A DNA stretch of 64,000 nucleotides from Algoriphagus vanfongensis DSM 17529 (GTDB lineage Bacteria; Bacteroidota; Bacteroidia; Cytophagales; Cyclobacteriaceae). Numbering within the stretch: the stretch's first letter is position 1; the number at the start of each line of letters is the position of its first letter. The translations under genes and the position numbers were made by a program. The notes beneath the pieces are model-generated. The model worked only from the letters and a program-made list of their open reading frames with translations, did no database searches and was not told the DNA's origin. Location: contig NZ_AUBX01000009.1 in assembly GCF_000429465.1 (NCBI RefSeq), positions 372,001-436,000 on the forward strand, written 5' to 3'. Positions 6,768-15,283 of this stretch are shown here, in pieces.

Positions 6768-9700
6768 CTAAGCCAACTCCCTTAAATCCACCGGTACTAC
6801 TCTAGAAACACCTGCTTCGATCATGGTAATGCCGTAGATAATATCCGTGCTCGCCATGGTGCGTTTATTATGGGTCACGATAATAAACTGGGACTCGCCG
6901 CTAAAGCGCTGGATAATCGTATTGAACTTATCAATATTGGCATCATCCAGTGGCGCATCCACCTCATCAAAAATACAGAATGGCGCAGGCTTCAACAGAT
7001 AGATGGAGAAGAGTAGGGAAGTGGCTGTGAGGGTCTTCTCTCCACCGCTGAGCTGATTGATCGTCAAAGGTCTTTTACCCTTAGGCTTGGCCATAATCTC
7101 AATCGTGGACTCAAGCGGATTATCCGGATCGGTGAGCTTCAGATCACAATCATCCTGCTCGGTAAAGAGGGAGCGGAATACCTTCACAAAATTCTCCTTG
7201 ATCTGATCAAATGCCGTCAGGAAGGTTTCTTTGGCCACATTATCGATCTCCTGAATCGTAGTCAAGAGCGATTCCTTGGCCTTTTCCAGATCTTCTTTTT
7301 GCCCCTTGATAAAGTCATGGCGCTCCTTAATCTCATCGTAGGCTTCCATCGCCATGGGATTGATCGGGCCGATCTTTTCCAGTTTTTCCTTTTGCTTGCT
7401 GACCAGGTGGCGGAGCTCTTCTTCGGAGAATTCCAAAAATGCCTCATCCAAACCGGGATTTTCCTCCATCAGCTGATCCAGATCCAATTCAAACTCCACA
7501 CTCAGTCGCTCTTTCATGGAAGTCATCTTGAGCTTGACCTCATTGATGGAGTTTTGGAGCTCCTGTAGCAGCATGTCATGTCCTTCCTTGGATTTTTGGA
7601 GGGAACGGATTTTTTGATCTGTCTCATCGATCAGTCCTCGGCTGCCATAATAGTCCTTTTCAGCCTCGTTGACACCGCCTTCTATGCCTTCTTTTTCGGA
7701 GTAAAGCTCGATCAGTTCATCGTCTTTGATCTCGTTATTGTCCAGCAAGGACTTGATTTCCTCGTCCAAGGAAGCCAATTCTGCTTGGGACTTTTCGATC
7801 CGCTCCTTGGAGCCTTCGTACGCATTTTGCTTAAACTCAATCTCCTGCTCCAGGCTAGTGACTCGGTTGACTTGCTGATGATAGACGATATTTTCTTGGT
7901 TGAAAGCCTGAGATTTCTCCGTCAGCAAACCTGATTCTGTTTCCAAATCCTCAGTCAAAACTTCCAGATCCTGAGCAGCGGCTTCGTATTCCCCGCGGTT
8001 GTCCAGGAGTTCGGGTTGGATATAAGCCAGACTTTCCTCCAGCTCCGCGATTCGGTCCAGAATATCTTCCCGCTTATTGGCATTGGAAGAAAGCAATTCC
8101 GCCAATTGTTCCTTTTTTGTGCGGATGGAGACGTATTGCTGATTGATTTCAGAAATCTGCGCCTGCTTTTCCTCCAGCGATTTTTTGTAGGAAATCTCCT
8201 TGAGCTTCATCAAGTCGGAGAGCTTTTGATCCAGATTGGAGCGGGTCGCAGAAACCTTCTTATTCAGGTCTTTGATCTCCTTGTCCAGCTTTTCCAAGTT
8301 CTTGGCTCTACCGATTCTTTTCCCTTCGAAAAGTCCCACAGAACCTCCGGAAAGAGAGAATTTGCGCTTGGTATATTTTCCGCTTTCGGAGATAAATACC
8401 GCATCGGTATCCTCTGGAAAATCCCGAAACTCTCCCTGCACGATATAGACATTGTCCAGGATATGATTGATTAGTCGGGAGTATTTTACATCAAATTCGA
8501 TGATTTCCGTCGCGGCAATGGCATTAGGGAACAACTTGCTTTGACTTGGTTTGAACCGCTCAAAATGCTCCAGAATAAAGAAATTGGCTTTGCCTCGGGA
8601 AGCATCCGAAAGCAGGGAAATCGCTGCTATGGCCTGCGCTTCTGTCTCGACGACGTAGTAGTTCATGTAGCCCTCCAGATAGTTCTCGATCGTCACCCGG
8701 TATTTTTCATCCGTGGTCAGGAGATCAGAAAGGAGCGGGGTATCCTTGCCCCAAGAGTTGTTCTTTTTAAGGAATTTGATGGCCTCCGGAAAACCTTCCA
8801 GATTCTCCACCAAAGACTTGGTCAGGTTGTATTCGTTTTGCTTGGAATCCAGTTTTCTGGAAGATTGGGTCAGTTCCTCCCGGATCATTTCGATCACGCG
8901 ATTGGAATCTTCAATCTTGTGATCCAGATCTTCCTGCTTCTTTTTGAGGCTTTCATATTCCGCCGTGGCGTCGTCGAGTTCTGTTTTGAAATCGACAATT
9001 TTCGCTTCGAAGTCCACCAATGAAGCCTCCTGATGGGAATCATCCGAGGAAGTTCTCTCCAGTTCCTGCTTCAAGGTAGAAAGCTGAATCTGCTTCACTT
9101 CCAGATCCTTAGTGAGCTGATAGACTTTTTCTTTCAGGGATTCAAAAGCCTGTTGCTGGCTTTTTTGCTTGGTTTGCTTCTCGGATTGAACCTGCTTTTG
9201 AGACTCATAGGCCTCCCGTAGTTCGGTGACGATGTGTTCTTTTTCTGCCAAAATCTTGGCTGCAGATTCCATTTCCTGCTGCAGAGAACGAATAGAAAAA
9301 CCCGCTCTATCATTGGACTTGCGGTCTGCATCGATTTGCTCCCGCAGTTTCTGGGAGCGGTCTTCCAAAAAGCGGAGACGCTCGTTTTTTATCTTTTTCT
9401 CCGACTCAAACGATCGGATCTTATTTACATGTTCGTTGAGGGTTTTCTGACGGGAAGCCAGCAATTTTTCCTTGGCGATCAAATCCATCTTCAGTTGGGA
9501 CAAGAGTGCCTCCTGATCGGTGATTTGAGTTTGGAAAGAAAGCTTGCGATCCGATTCCTCCTGGATTTTTTTGTTGGTTTCCAGCAGGGAATTGGTGTAC
9601 TTCTCGATGCTTTTTTTGGCCAGATTTATGGAAGCGGCTTTGTATTCCTTTTTGATTTCGAAGTACTTGGCGGCTTGCTTGGCTTGTTTTTCCAGAGACT

Positions 9701-10307
9701 TGAGGTTTTTCTCGATCTCATAGAGCAGATCTTCCACCCGGTCCAGATCCGCATCGGTATCTTCCAGCTTTCGGAGGGTTTCTTTTTTGCGGGTTTTGAA
9801 CTTGGAAATCCCAGCCGCTTCCTCGAATAGATCCCTTCTGGAGTTGTTTTTATCATTGAGCAGCTCGTCGATCATCTTCAGCTCAATGATGGCGTAGGAA
9901 TTGGAATTGATCCCCGTGTCCATAAAGAGGTTGGTGATGTCCTTGAGTCGGCAAGTGACGCCATTGATCTGGTATTCACTTTCCCCGGAGCGATAGTAGC
10001 GGCGGGTGATCGTGACATGGGTGTATTCGGTAGGAAGGAGGTTTTTGGTGTTTTCGAAGGTCAGAGAAACTTCCGCGAGATTGGAGGCTTTTCTGTTTTT
10101 GGTGCCATTGAAGATGACATTTTCCATCTTGTCGGAGCGGAGCATCCGGGTTTTTTGTTCCCCCAGTACCCATCGGATGGCATCGACTACATTGGATTTA
10201 CCACAACCATTAGGTCCGACCACTCCGGTGATTCCCTTGTCAAAGTTGATCACCATTCTATCTCCAAAACTCTTAAAGCCCTTGATCTCCAGTTTACTAA
10301 GCAGCAT
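6768..10307 (-). CDS. smc: chromosome segregation protein SMC
   Basis: 1179 residues from the ATG at 10307, which gives the canonical MLLSKLEIKGFKSF start; a longer frame to 10337 adds only a basic non-conserved stretch. The Walker A motif GPNGCGKS is at residues 31-38. Two very long coiled coils flank a hinge near residues 510-680. The C-terminal head carries the signature LSGGEK and Walker B FCIFDEVDAPLDD. The length matches bacterial SMC. It organises and segregates the nucleoid with ScpA/ScpB, which are not in this window. Many long antisense ORFs here are by-products of its Lys/Glu-rich codon use. Confidence 0.97.
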   Translation of the reverse strand: MLLSKLEIKGFKSFGDRMVINFDKGITGVVGPNGCGKSNVVDAIRWVLGEQKTRMLRSDKMENVIFNGTKNRKASNLAEVSLTFENTKNLLPTEYTHVTITRRYYRSGESEYQINGVTCRLKDITNLFMDTGINSNSYAIIELKMIDELLNDKNNSRRDLFEEAAGISKFKTRKKETLRKLEDTDADLDRVEDLLYEIEKNLKSLEKQAKQAAKYFEIKKEYKAASINLAKKSIEKYTNSLLETNKKIQEESDRKLSFQTQITDQEALLSQLKMDLIAKEKLLASRQKTLNEHVNKIRSFESEKKIKNERLRFLEDRSQKLREQIDADRKSNDRAGFSIRSLQQEMESAAKILAEKEHIVTELREAYESQKQVQSEKQTKQKSQQQAFESLKEKVYQLTKDLEVKQIQLSTLKQELERTSSDDSHQEASLVDFEAKIVDFKTELDDATAEYESLKKKQEDLDHKIEDSNRVIEMIREELTQSSRKLDSKQNEYNLTKSLVENLEGFPEAIKFLKKNNSWGKDTPLLSDLLTTDEKYRVTIENYLEGYMNYYVVETEAQAIAAISLLSDASRGKANFFILEHFERFKPSQSKLFPNAIAATEIIEFDVKYSRLINHILDNVYIVQGEFRDFPEDTDAVFISESGKYTKRKFSLSGGSVGLFEGKRIGRAKNLEKLDKEIKDLNKKVSATRSNLDQKLSDLMKLKEISYKKSLEEKQAQISEINQQYVSIRTKKEQLAELLSSNANKREDILDRIAELEESLAYIQPELLDNRGEYEAAAQDLEVLTEDLETESGLLTEKSQAFNQENIVYHQQVNRVTSLEQEIEFKQNAYEGSKERIEKSQAELASLDEEIKSLLDNNEIKDDELIELYSEKEGIEGGVNEAEKDYYGSRGLIDETDQKIRSLQKSKEGHDMLLQELQNSINEVKLKMTSMKERLSVEFELDLDQLMEENPGLDEAFLEFSEEELRHLVSKQKEKLEKIGPINPMAMEAYDEIKERHDFIKGQKEDLEKAKESLLTTIQEIDNVAKETFLTAFDQIKENFVKVFRSLFTEQDDCDLKLTDPDNPLESTIEIMAKPKGKRPLTINQLSGGEKTLTATSLLFSIYLLKPAPFCIFDEVDAPLDDANIDKFNTIIQRFSGESQFIIVTHNKRTMASTDIIYGITMIEAGVSRVVPVDLRELA

Positions 10308-10402
10308 GCGTTTTTGTCTCCTTCTAAAAGGAAACAAAATAGTACCATTATTGGAAAATTGAAAGGTTTGGAAGAGTGAAAAGTTGGTAGAATTAAATAG
10401 TA

Positions 10403-10605
10403 AATCCCTCCCGAAATTTTTCGGGACAAGCTCTTACCCCTTTGAGAAAGGGGGATTTGTTGTTTCAAATTGGAAAGACTCAAAGTCTCAACTTAAAATT
10501 CTGATATTTTGAAATCACTATTTTGTGAGAGCGACAAAAGGATTACCTGCGTCAATTTCCCCTTGGTCCTCGATAGCTATCGGGAGGGGGCTAGGGGAAT
10601 TGATT
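10403..10605. repeat. GGGGGATT-ended palindromic repeat, copy A
   Basis: The left end carries CCCCTTTGAGAAAGGGGGATTT (10437-10458) and the right end a broken CCCTTGG...GGGGGCTAGGGGAATTG hairpin. The interior (about 10477-10557) is nearly identical to 11213-11302 (copy C). Two small hairpins appear inserted relative to copy B: TCCCGAAATTTTTCGGGA at 10409-10426 and a CGATAGCTATCG-type palindrome at 10567-10585. It lies directly upstream of the DUF559 gene. Confidence 0.75.
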
Positions 10606-10649
10606 TAATATTAAAGGAGTTTTTTAGGTGAAAAATACTAAATTCATCA

Positions 10650-11048
10650 ATGTACTTTTTACCATACAATCGTAACCTCAAGGATTTTTCGAGAGAATTG
10701 AGATCTCATTCTACTTTATCTGAAGTTTTGCTGTGGAAATATCTTCGAGCGAGTAGTTTCAGAGGGTATGGGTTCAATAGACAAAAGCCTTTGGATAATT
10801 ACATTGTGGATTTCTATTGTAAGAAATTAGACTTAGTCATTGAGGTAGATGGAGATTCTCATTTTTCAGAGGAAGCTTTCGTTGAAGATTCTGAAAGGCA
10901 GAAAATTCTTGAGGGTTTTGGCTTGAAATTCTTAAGGATTCAGGACGTGGAGATCAAAAGGAACATCTATCAAGTTCTGGAAGATTTGAATGAAATGATT
11001 GATCAAATTGAGGATGAAAAGGGGCTGGAGAGGACATATTTTAAGTGA
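10650..11048 (+). CDS. DUF559 endonuclease-domain protein
   Basis: 132 residues. It matches the DUF559 (Vsr/restriction-endonuclease-like) fold: N-terminal LPYNRNLKDFSRELR, a basic FRGYGFNRQKPLDNYIVDFYC segment with Asp54, then LVIEVDGDSH (Glu65, Asp67, His71), and C-terminal RIQDVEI. The Asp-x10-Glu-x-Asp spacing fits a PD-(D/E)xK-like active site. The domain identity is secure; the substrate and role are unknown. The gene is bracketed by copies of a palindromic repeat, with copy B starting at its stop codon, which suggests the gene and repeats are associated or mobilised together. It stands alone, with no methylase nearby. Confidence 0.88.
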   Translation: MYFLPYNRNLKDFSRELRSHSTLSEVLLWKYLRASSFRGYGFNRQKPLDNYIVDFYCKKLDLVIEVDGDSHFSEEAFVEDSERQKILEGFGLKFLRIQDVEIKRNIYQVLEDLNEMIDQIEDEKGLERTYFK

Positions 11049-11207
11049 ATCCCCCTAACCCCCTTTGAGAAAGGGGGATTTGCTGTTTCGAATTGGAAAG
11101 GCTCATAATCTCAGCTAAAACTCTGATAAAGGAAAACAATAATATTAGGCAGAGGCTAAAGGAATACCAGATCCAATTCCCCCTTGGCAAGGGGGCTAGG
11201 GGGATTG
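11047..11207. repeat. GGGGGATT-ended palindromic repeat, copy B
   Basis: Left hairpin AATCCCCCTAACCCCC...AGAAAGGGGGATTT (11048-11081) and right hairpin CAATTCCCCCTTGGC...GGGGGATTG (11174-11207) delimit a unit of about 160 bp. The unit starts on the stop codon of the DUF559 gene. The interior is a diverged version of copies A and C. Confidence 0.75.
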
Positions 11208-11212
11208 TTTTA

Positions 11213-11322
11213 GACTCAAAGTCTCAACTTAAAATTCTGATATTTTGAAATCACTATTTTGTAGGAGAGACTAAAGGATTACCTGCGTCAATTCCCCCTT
11301 AGCAAGGGGGATAGGGGGATTG
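11213..11322. repeat. GGGGGATT-ended palindromic repeat, copy C (left end missing)
   Basis: The segment beginning GACTCAAAGTCTCAACTT repeats the interior of copy A almost exactly (about 50 bp identical) and ends in a CCCCCTTAGCAAGGGGG hairpin plus ATAGGGGGATTG. It abuts copy B and appears 5'-truncated, suggesting nested or tandem insertion. Confidence 0.7.
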
Positions 11323-11374
11323 AAATATTCACCGCCAAATAGCTCATTAATCTTTTTTCCCTTACCTTGAAGTC

Positions 11375-11896
11375 ATGGATTTCGGTAATATCATTTATAT
11401 CGTTTTTGTCATTGGATATTTTATCTATCAGATCACCCGTAAAAAGGGAAGATCAGATGAAAATCCAGATTCGCAGCCAAATCAGGATCAGCCTGAAAAG
11501 GGTGTGAGTTTCGAAGATTTATTGCGAGAAATCCGTGATGCCCAGCAAGGCAAGAAAAGCACGCCAACCCCCGCTCCTGCACCTACTCCAGCTGTTCAGG
11601 AAACAAGAAGGGAGGACCGTTTTGAACCGATCAAGTCGGAACCGGTGAGAAGGTCTCGCTATAAGAGTTTGGAAGAGCAGGACGATGAAATCAGCTATTA
11701 CGAAGGAGCTTTTGAGAAGACCCAATCCGAACTGCTGAAAACTTCCAAAGGAATGCCAGCTATCCCTTCTGTGGTGGAAAAAGAAGAAGAGCTAAAGCCT
11801 CAGTTTAAAAGTCGTTATGCCAACCTTCTGAAAGATCCCCAATCTATCAAAGATGCAGTGGTACTGAAGGAGGTGTTAGATAGGAAGTATTTTTAG
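11375..11896 (+). CDS. single-pass membrane hypothetical protein
   Basis: 173 residues. Residues 4-20 are a transmembrane helix followed by TRKKGR (positive-inside anchor). A Gln/Pro-rich linker follows, including an alternating Ala-Pro-Thr-Pro run near residues 67-78, then a charged region. The conserved-looking C-terminus (DPQSIKDAVVLKEVLDRKYF) ends in Tyr-Phe. I have seen this architecture, an N-terminal anchor with a conserved xxILxRKYF tail, as an unnamed Cytophagales protein near smc, but no function is known. It starts 52 nt after the repeat cluster. Confidence 0.75.
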   Translation: MDFGNIIYIVFVIGYFIYQITRKKGRSDENPDSQPNQDQPEKGVSFEDLLREIRDAQQGKKSTPTPAPAPTPAVQETRREDRFEPIKSEPVRRSRYKSLEEQDDEISYYEGAFEKTQSELLKTSKGMPAIPSVVEKEEELKPQFKSRYANLLKDPQSIKDAVVLKEVLDRKYF

Positions 11897-11965
11897 GAAA
11901 TACGAAGTGGGAAATACGAAAAGTGCCTATGTCGAAATTCTTTTTTGAAGAATAGTTTCAAGAAA

Positions 11966-12005
11966 TCTGTGTTGATCTGCGAATTTTCTGCTTTGATCTG
12001 TGGGG
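11966..12005 (+). repeat. TCTGTGTTGATCTGCG repeat, forward copy
   Basis: The segment TCTGTGTTGATCTGCGAA ... GATCTGTGGGG reappears inverted at 14905-14944, differing mainly in the short centre. This phrase-like repeat lies in non-coding DNA downstream of the membrane protein gene. No coding explanation was found. Confidence 0.65.
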
Positions 12006-12068
12006 ACTTTTTGAAGAAATACGTTTTGCGAAATAAGCCCATAAGGATGTTTTCCAATCCAATTCTCC

Positions 12069-13637
12069 TTATTTCCTCCTAAACTCCCTTATCTCCACCA
12101 ATCCTTCTTCTCGTTCATTTTCCAATTCATAATGCTCTTTCAATAAGGCTTCCAGAGTTTCCACATCTTCGGATTCTTGGGGATAGGCGTGTTGGTAATA
12201 ATTATAAATCAAAACCCGGATTTGATCGGGTTGGGTAGCCAAAATGGAATCGGCTTTTTCGATGGGAATCAATAAGTTTTTATCATTCTGAACCTGGTTC
12301 AAAAGGACTTCTTTGCTGAAAAAAACAAAGTTGTTGACTAGGATAGGAGAGCCTTGAGTTTCTTCGATTTCGGTTTCTAGGCTTTTGGTAAATGAGCGAT
12401 ATCTCTTGGTTTCAAATTGGAATACAGCAGAGGCAATTGCAGGAATGAACAACAGAATTGCGAAGTTTTTCCACTGGTGGTTTCTCTGAAAATTAGACCA
12501 TATCAAATAGATAAATGCCACTGAAAAAGTAATCATCTTTCTATCCTCGATAACCATGGAATATATGGCTCCAAAGCCTAAAAGAATACTAAATACCCAT
12601 TTCCAATTTTTGGATTCATTCCAGATATTCCAGCCTTTGGCTATCAAAAAAGCCATGATCGGAACCAAGATGATCAAATGTCTTGGGTTTAGATAAATCG
12701 GATTGTAAAACTCTAGTGTGGATGTCATGAACCAGAATCCAAGCAATAAAAGCATGAATATCAAGCTAAACTCAAATGTGCCGGTTTCTTTCTTTTTGAA
12801 GCCTAAATAAATTCCAGGCAAGGCAAATACCAACCAAGGCCAATATGCACGCTCTACCAAGGTGAAAATAGGAGTGACGGTGAGTCTTTTGAGAATGCTG
12901 GTCCAGCCCTTGTCGGCATAGGTGAATTCGGAAATATAATGTCCTGCATTGATGCTGGAAATGCGATAGAGTGGATCTCCAAATTTTGCCCAAAAATAAC
13001 CGAGGTATAAGGTAGCCGCTAGAATACTGAAGGAGAAAAAGGTGATGTAAAAGGAGTTTTTCAGCTGCTTTCCTTTCCAGTCTATGTAGAGCAAAATCAA
13101 AGGCAGGGGAAAGAGAAATACGATGGTTTCTTTGCTGAGAAAGCCCAATGTCAATGCTACCATCATCAATTTGCCACCGACGATTGGATTTCTCATTCGT
13201 ACCGAAGCCCCATAAGCGGCCAATGAGCAACAGAATACCAAGACGCTGTCTGGATAGACTTTTGTCAGAAAATGCAGGAAATAAACCTGAGTCAAAAACC
13301 AGATGCTGAAGATGATTTTTTCTCTCTTGCTCTGAAGCAAATGGATCAAAAGCAGGTAAGATCCCAGGTAGGCAAGCAAAGAGATAAATGATATGCTATG
13401 GGGATCAAATCCAAAGATCAAGCTCATCAATCCGGCTGGAATATAAGCGCCCCAACGCGTAGAAAAATGGTAGGAATTGACTTCCATCGTTCCATTCCAA
13501 AAATCTCTTCCAGCTAAGATGTAATATACATCATCACTAAAGGTGATCCCATCATAGGCTATGAGCCAAAAAAGGAACAAAAAGAAAGAGCCAAGCAGGG
13601 GAATAATCGCTGGACTACTGGTGGTGATTTTTTTCAT
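12069..13637 (-). CDS. polytopic membrane glycosyltransferase, GT39/ArnT-like
   Basis: 522 residues from the ATG at 13637; the 17-residue extension to 13688 is not membrane-like. Around ten or more hydrophobic helices run through residues 1-400, followed by a soluble C-terminal part of about 120 residues. The first periplasmic loop carries FSDDVYYILAGRDFW (near residue 33), the acidic motif expected of GT-C enzymes that use polyprenyl-phosphate sugars. A later loop contains NPIYLNPRHLIILVP. It probably transfers a sugar to a lipid or protein on the periplasmic face. It is monocistronic and divergent from the WYL regulator. Sugar and acceptor are unknown. Confidence 0.8.
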   Translation of the reverse strand: MKKITTSSPAIIPLLGSFFLFLFWLIAYDGITFSDDVYYILAGRDFWNGTMEVNSYHFSTRWGAYIPAGLMSLIFGFDPHSISFISLLAYLGSYLLLIHLLQSKREKIIFSIWFLTQVYFLHFLTKVYPDSVLVFCCSLAAYGASVRMRNPIVGGKLMMVALTLGFLSKETIVFLFPLPLILLYIDWKGKQLKNSFYITFFSFSILAATLYLGYFWAKFGDPLYRISSINAGHYISEFTYADKGWTSILKRLTVTPIFTLVERAYWPWLVFALPGIYLGFKKKETGTFEFSLIFMLLLLGFWFMTSTLEFYNPIYLNPRHLIILVPIMAFLIAKGWNIWNESKNWKWVFSILLGFGAIYSMVIEDRKMITFSVAFIYLIWSNFQRNHQWKNFAILLFIPAIASAVFQFETKRYRSFTKSLETEIEETQGSPILVNNFVFFSKEVLLNQVQNDKNLLIPIEKADSILATQPDQIRVLIYNYYQHAYPQESEDVETLEALLKEHYELENEREEGLVEIREFRRK

Positions 13638-13864
13638 GAAGCAAGTAAAAATAGTCAAATATACCGAAGGACATAAAGGGTCTTTCATTTAGCTTCATTG
13701 TGCTCACAATTTTTGAAAAAGAGTGAATAGAGATTGGAGCAAATTGAATGATTTAGGGGCTTATGAAATCAAAAGCCTAAAAAGTCTTTGTGACAAATAC
13801 TGTCATCAATATATCCAAGCCTGACAATTTGAACTATTTTTACAAACCTTTTAATCGCAAAACT

Positions 13865-14776
13865 ATGGCTCAGGCAGGTAAAGTAGAACAGCAAAAAATC
13901 CTTCGTGTATTCAAATTGATTAACCTTCTGCAGGGGACAATCGGTAAGCCTGTGCATCGTTTGGCTGAATTGCTGGAAACAGACGAGCGAACCATCTACC
14001 GCTATTTCAAATTGCTGGAAGCTTTGGGCTTTGAAGTAATCAAGGAGTTTAGCAAATACAAGCTCAAAGAGCCGGTAGGGCAGGATCCTGCCATGCATTA
14101 TGGGGCTTTCTCTGCGGAGGAGAGTCAGTGGCTTCAAAGCCTGATTGAGTCTCAGGGCAAAAAGAACTTGTTGAAGGATTCTATTCTACAAAAGTTGCAG
14201 TTGAGATCAGAACTCAAGCAAGGAACGGCGGAGCTGTTCAAGGCCAATTTGGGAAGATTGGTGGATGAAATCGGAAAGGCTATACAAGGTCAAAAACAGA
14301 TACTTTTGAGGGAGTATTATTCTCTCAATTCTGATTCGGTCAGTGATAGATTGGTAGAGCCGGTGGCTTTTTCCAGTAATTATGAATCCATTCATGCTTT
14401 TGAAGTGGAAAGTAAATCCATGAAGATTTTTAAAATCGAGCGAATCGGAGAGGTACTGATCTGTTCGGATTCTTGGAAGTTTGCGGCGAAACATGAGTTG
14501 CCTGAGGAAAGCCTATTTGGCTTTACGGGCAAGAAGCGTTTCAAGGTGAAACTGAAGCTGAGTAAAAAAGCCTATCAATTGATGCTGGAAGAGCATGCCA
14601 ATGCCAAGCCTTTCTTGTTTATTAAAAATAGAAATCAGTACTTTTTTGAAGGAGAAGTACCGCATTTACCAGGAATCGGGAGGTTTGTCATGGGGCTTCC
14701 GGGTGAGATCAAGGTAGAAGAGGGAGAAGAACTTAAGGCTTATTTGAAGGAGCAGTTGGAGAAAGTGGAGTTTTGA
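13865..14776 (+). CDS. HTH/WYL-domain transcriptional regulator (YafY-like)
   Basis: 303 residues from the ATG at 13865 (MAQAGKVEQQ). An earlier ATG at 13790 adds 25 residues absent from the family. Residues 8-65 form a winged helix-turn-helix (LAELLETDERTIYRYFKLLEALGFEV). Residues 140-225 are WYL-like, with ILLREYYSLNS and a Phe-Lys-Ile-Glu-Arg-Ile strand. A C-terminal WCX-like region follows. WYL regulators bind small ligands or nucleic acids and control many processes, including stress and defence. No target is evident here. The gene is divergent from the GT39 gene and followed by repeats. Confidence 0.85.
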   Translation: MAQAGKVEQQKILRVFKLINLLQGTIGKPVHRLAELLETDERTIYRYFKLLEALGFEVIKEFSKYKLKEPVGQDPAMHYGAFSAEESQWLQSLIESQGKKNLLKDSILQKLQLRSELKQGTAELFKANLGRLVDEIGKAIQGQKQILLREYYSLNSDSVSDRLVEPVAFSSNYESIHAFEVESKSMKIFKIERIGEVLICSDSWKFAAKHELPEESLFGFTGKKRFKVKLKLSKKAYQLMLEEHANAKPFLFIKNRNQYFFEGEVPHLPGIGRFVMGLPGEIKVEEGEELKAYLKEQLEKVEF

Positions 14777-14904
14777 TTTTCTCTTTTGCAATACAATAGA
14801 AAAACACTTCCTCCGGTCGTGAAATATTTAGAGTACTAACTCATGTATTTCGCCGAAGGCGTATTTCTACATTTTTTCGCGAAGCCTATTTCTCTGAATA
14901 TTCT

Positions 14905-14944
14905 CCCACAGATCATCGAAGAAAAATTCGCAGATCAACACAGA
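14905..14944 (-). repeat. TCTGTGTTGATCTGCG repeat, inverted copy
   Basis: Reverse complement of the 11966-12005 sequence: CCCACAGATCATCG ... CGCAGATCAACACAGA. It lies in the roughly 500-bp gene-free stretch after the WYL gene, just before copy 2 of the 155-bp repeat. Confidence 0.65.
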
Positions 14945-15032
14945 GTTTTTGTGACTTCACTAGCAAAATGTATTTCTTCAGATGCCTATTTCTATCCTAT
15001 TTCTCCGAAGACGAATTCCCGGTATTTCTTTA

Positions 15033-15189
15033 TATGATTGTACACAATCTTGCCAGTTTAATCAGCGACCGGCTAGAAAGTAATTTTGAAGTACAATTCT
15101 AGCAAACTTCGGTCATCCGTCATCGGTCATCCAGCCATGATAAGCAAAGGAAATTAGGATTGTGGTGCAAATGCGGATATATACGTTTC
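15033..15189 (+). repeat. ~155-bp dispersed intergenic repeat, copy 2
   Basis: Second copy of the sequence at 672-830, with its 29-bp identical core at 15100-15128. It ends about 95 bp upstream of the subtilisin-like lipoprotein gene, in the same orientation relative to the gene as copy 1. The surrounding gene-free stretch (14777-15283) contains only repeats. Confidence 0.7.
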
Positions 15190-15283
15190 TTTAATTCTAT
15201 TTCTACCGGAGTTTTTATCAATTGTTATTTTTTAGGAAATCTTGTAAATTCCTGAATATCATTTATATAAACCCATTTTTACA

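Noticed and set aside
9234..9830. Long plus-strand ORFs across smc (also at 7299-7934, 8016-8474, 8541-9023)
   Set aside because: They are antisense to the coiled-coil codons of smc, Phe/Leu-rich by complement, and have no family pattern or start signal.
11047..11322. Complete insertion sequence with DUF559 as transposase
   Set aside because: The repeats lack clear target-site duplications and DUF559 is a nuclease domain without known transposase chemistry, so it is listed as repeats plus a gene, not as an IS.
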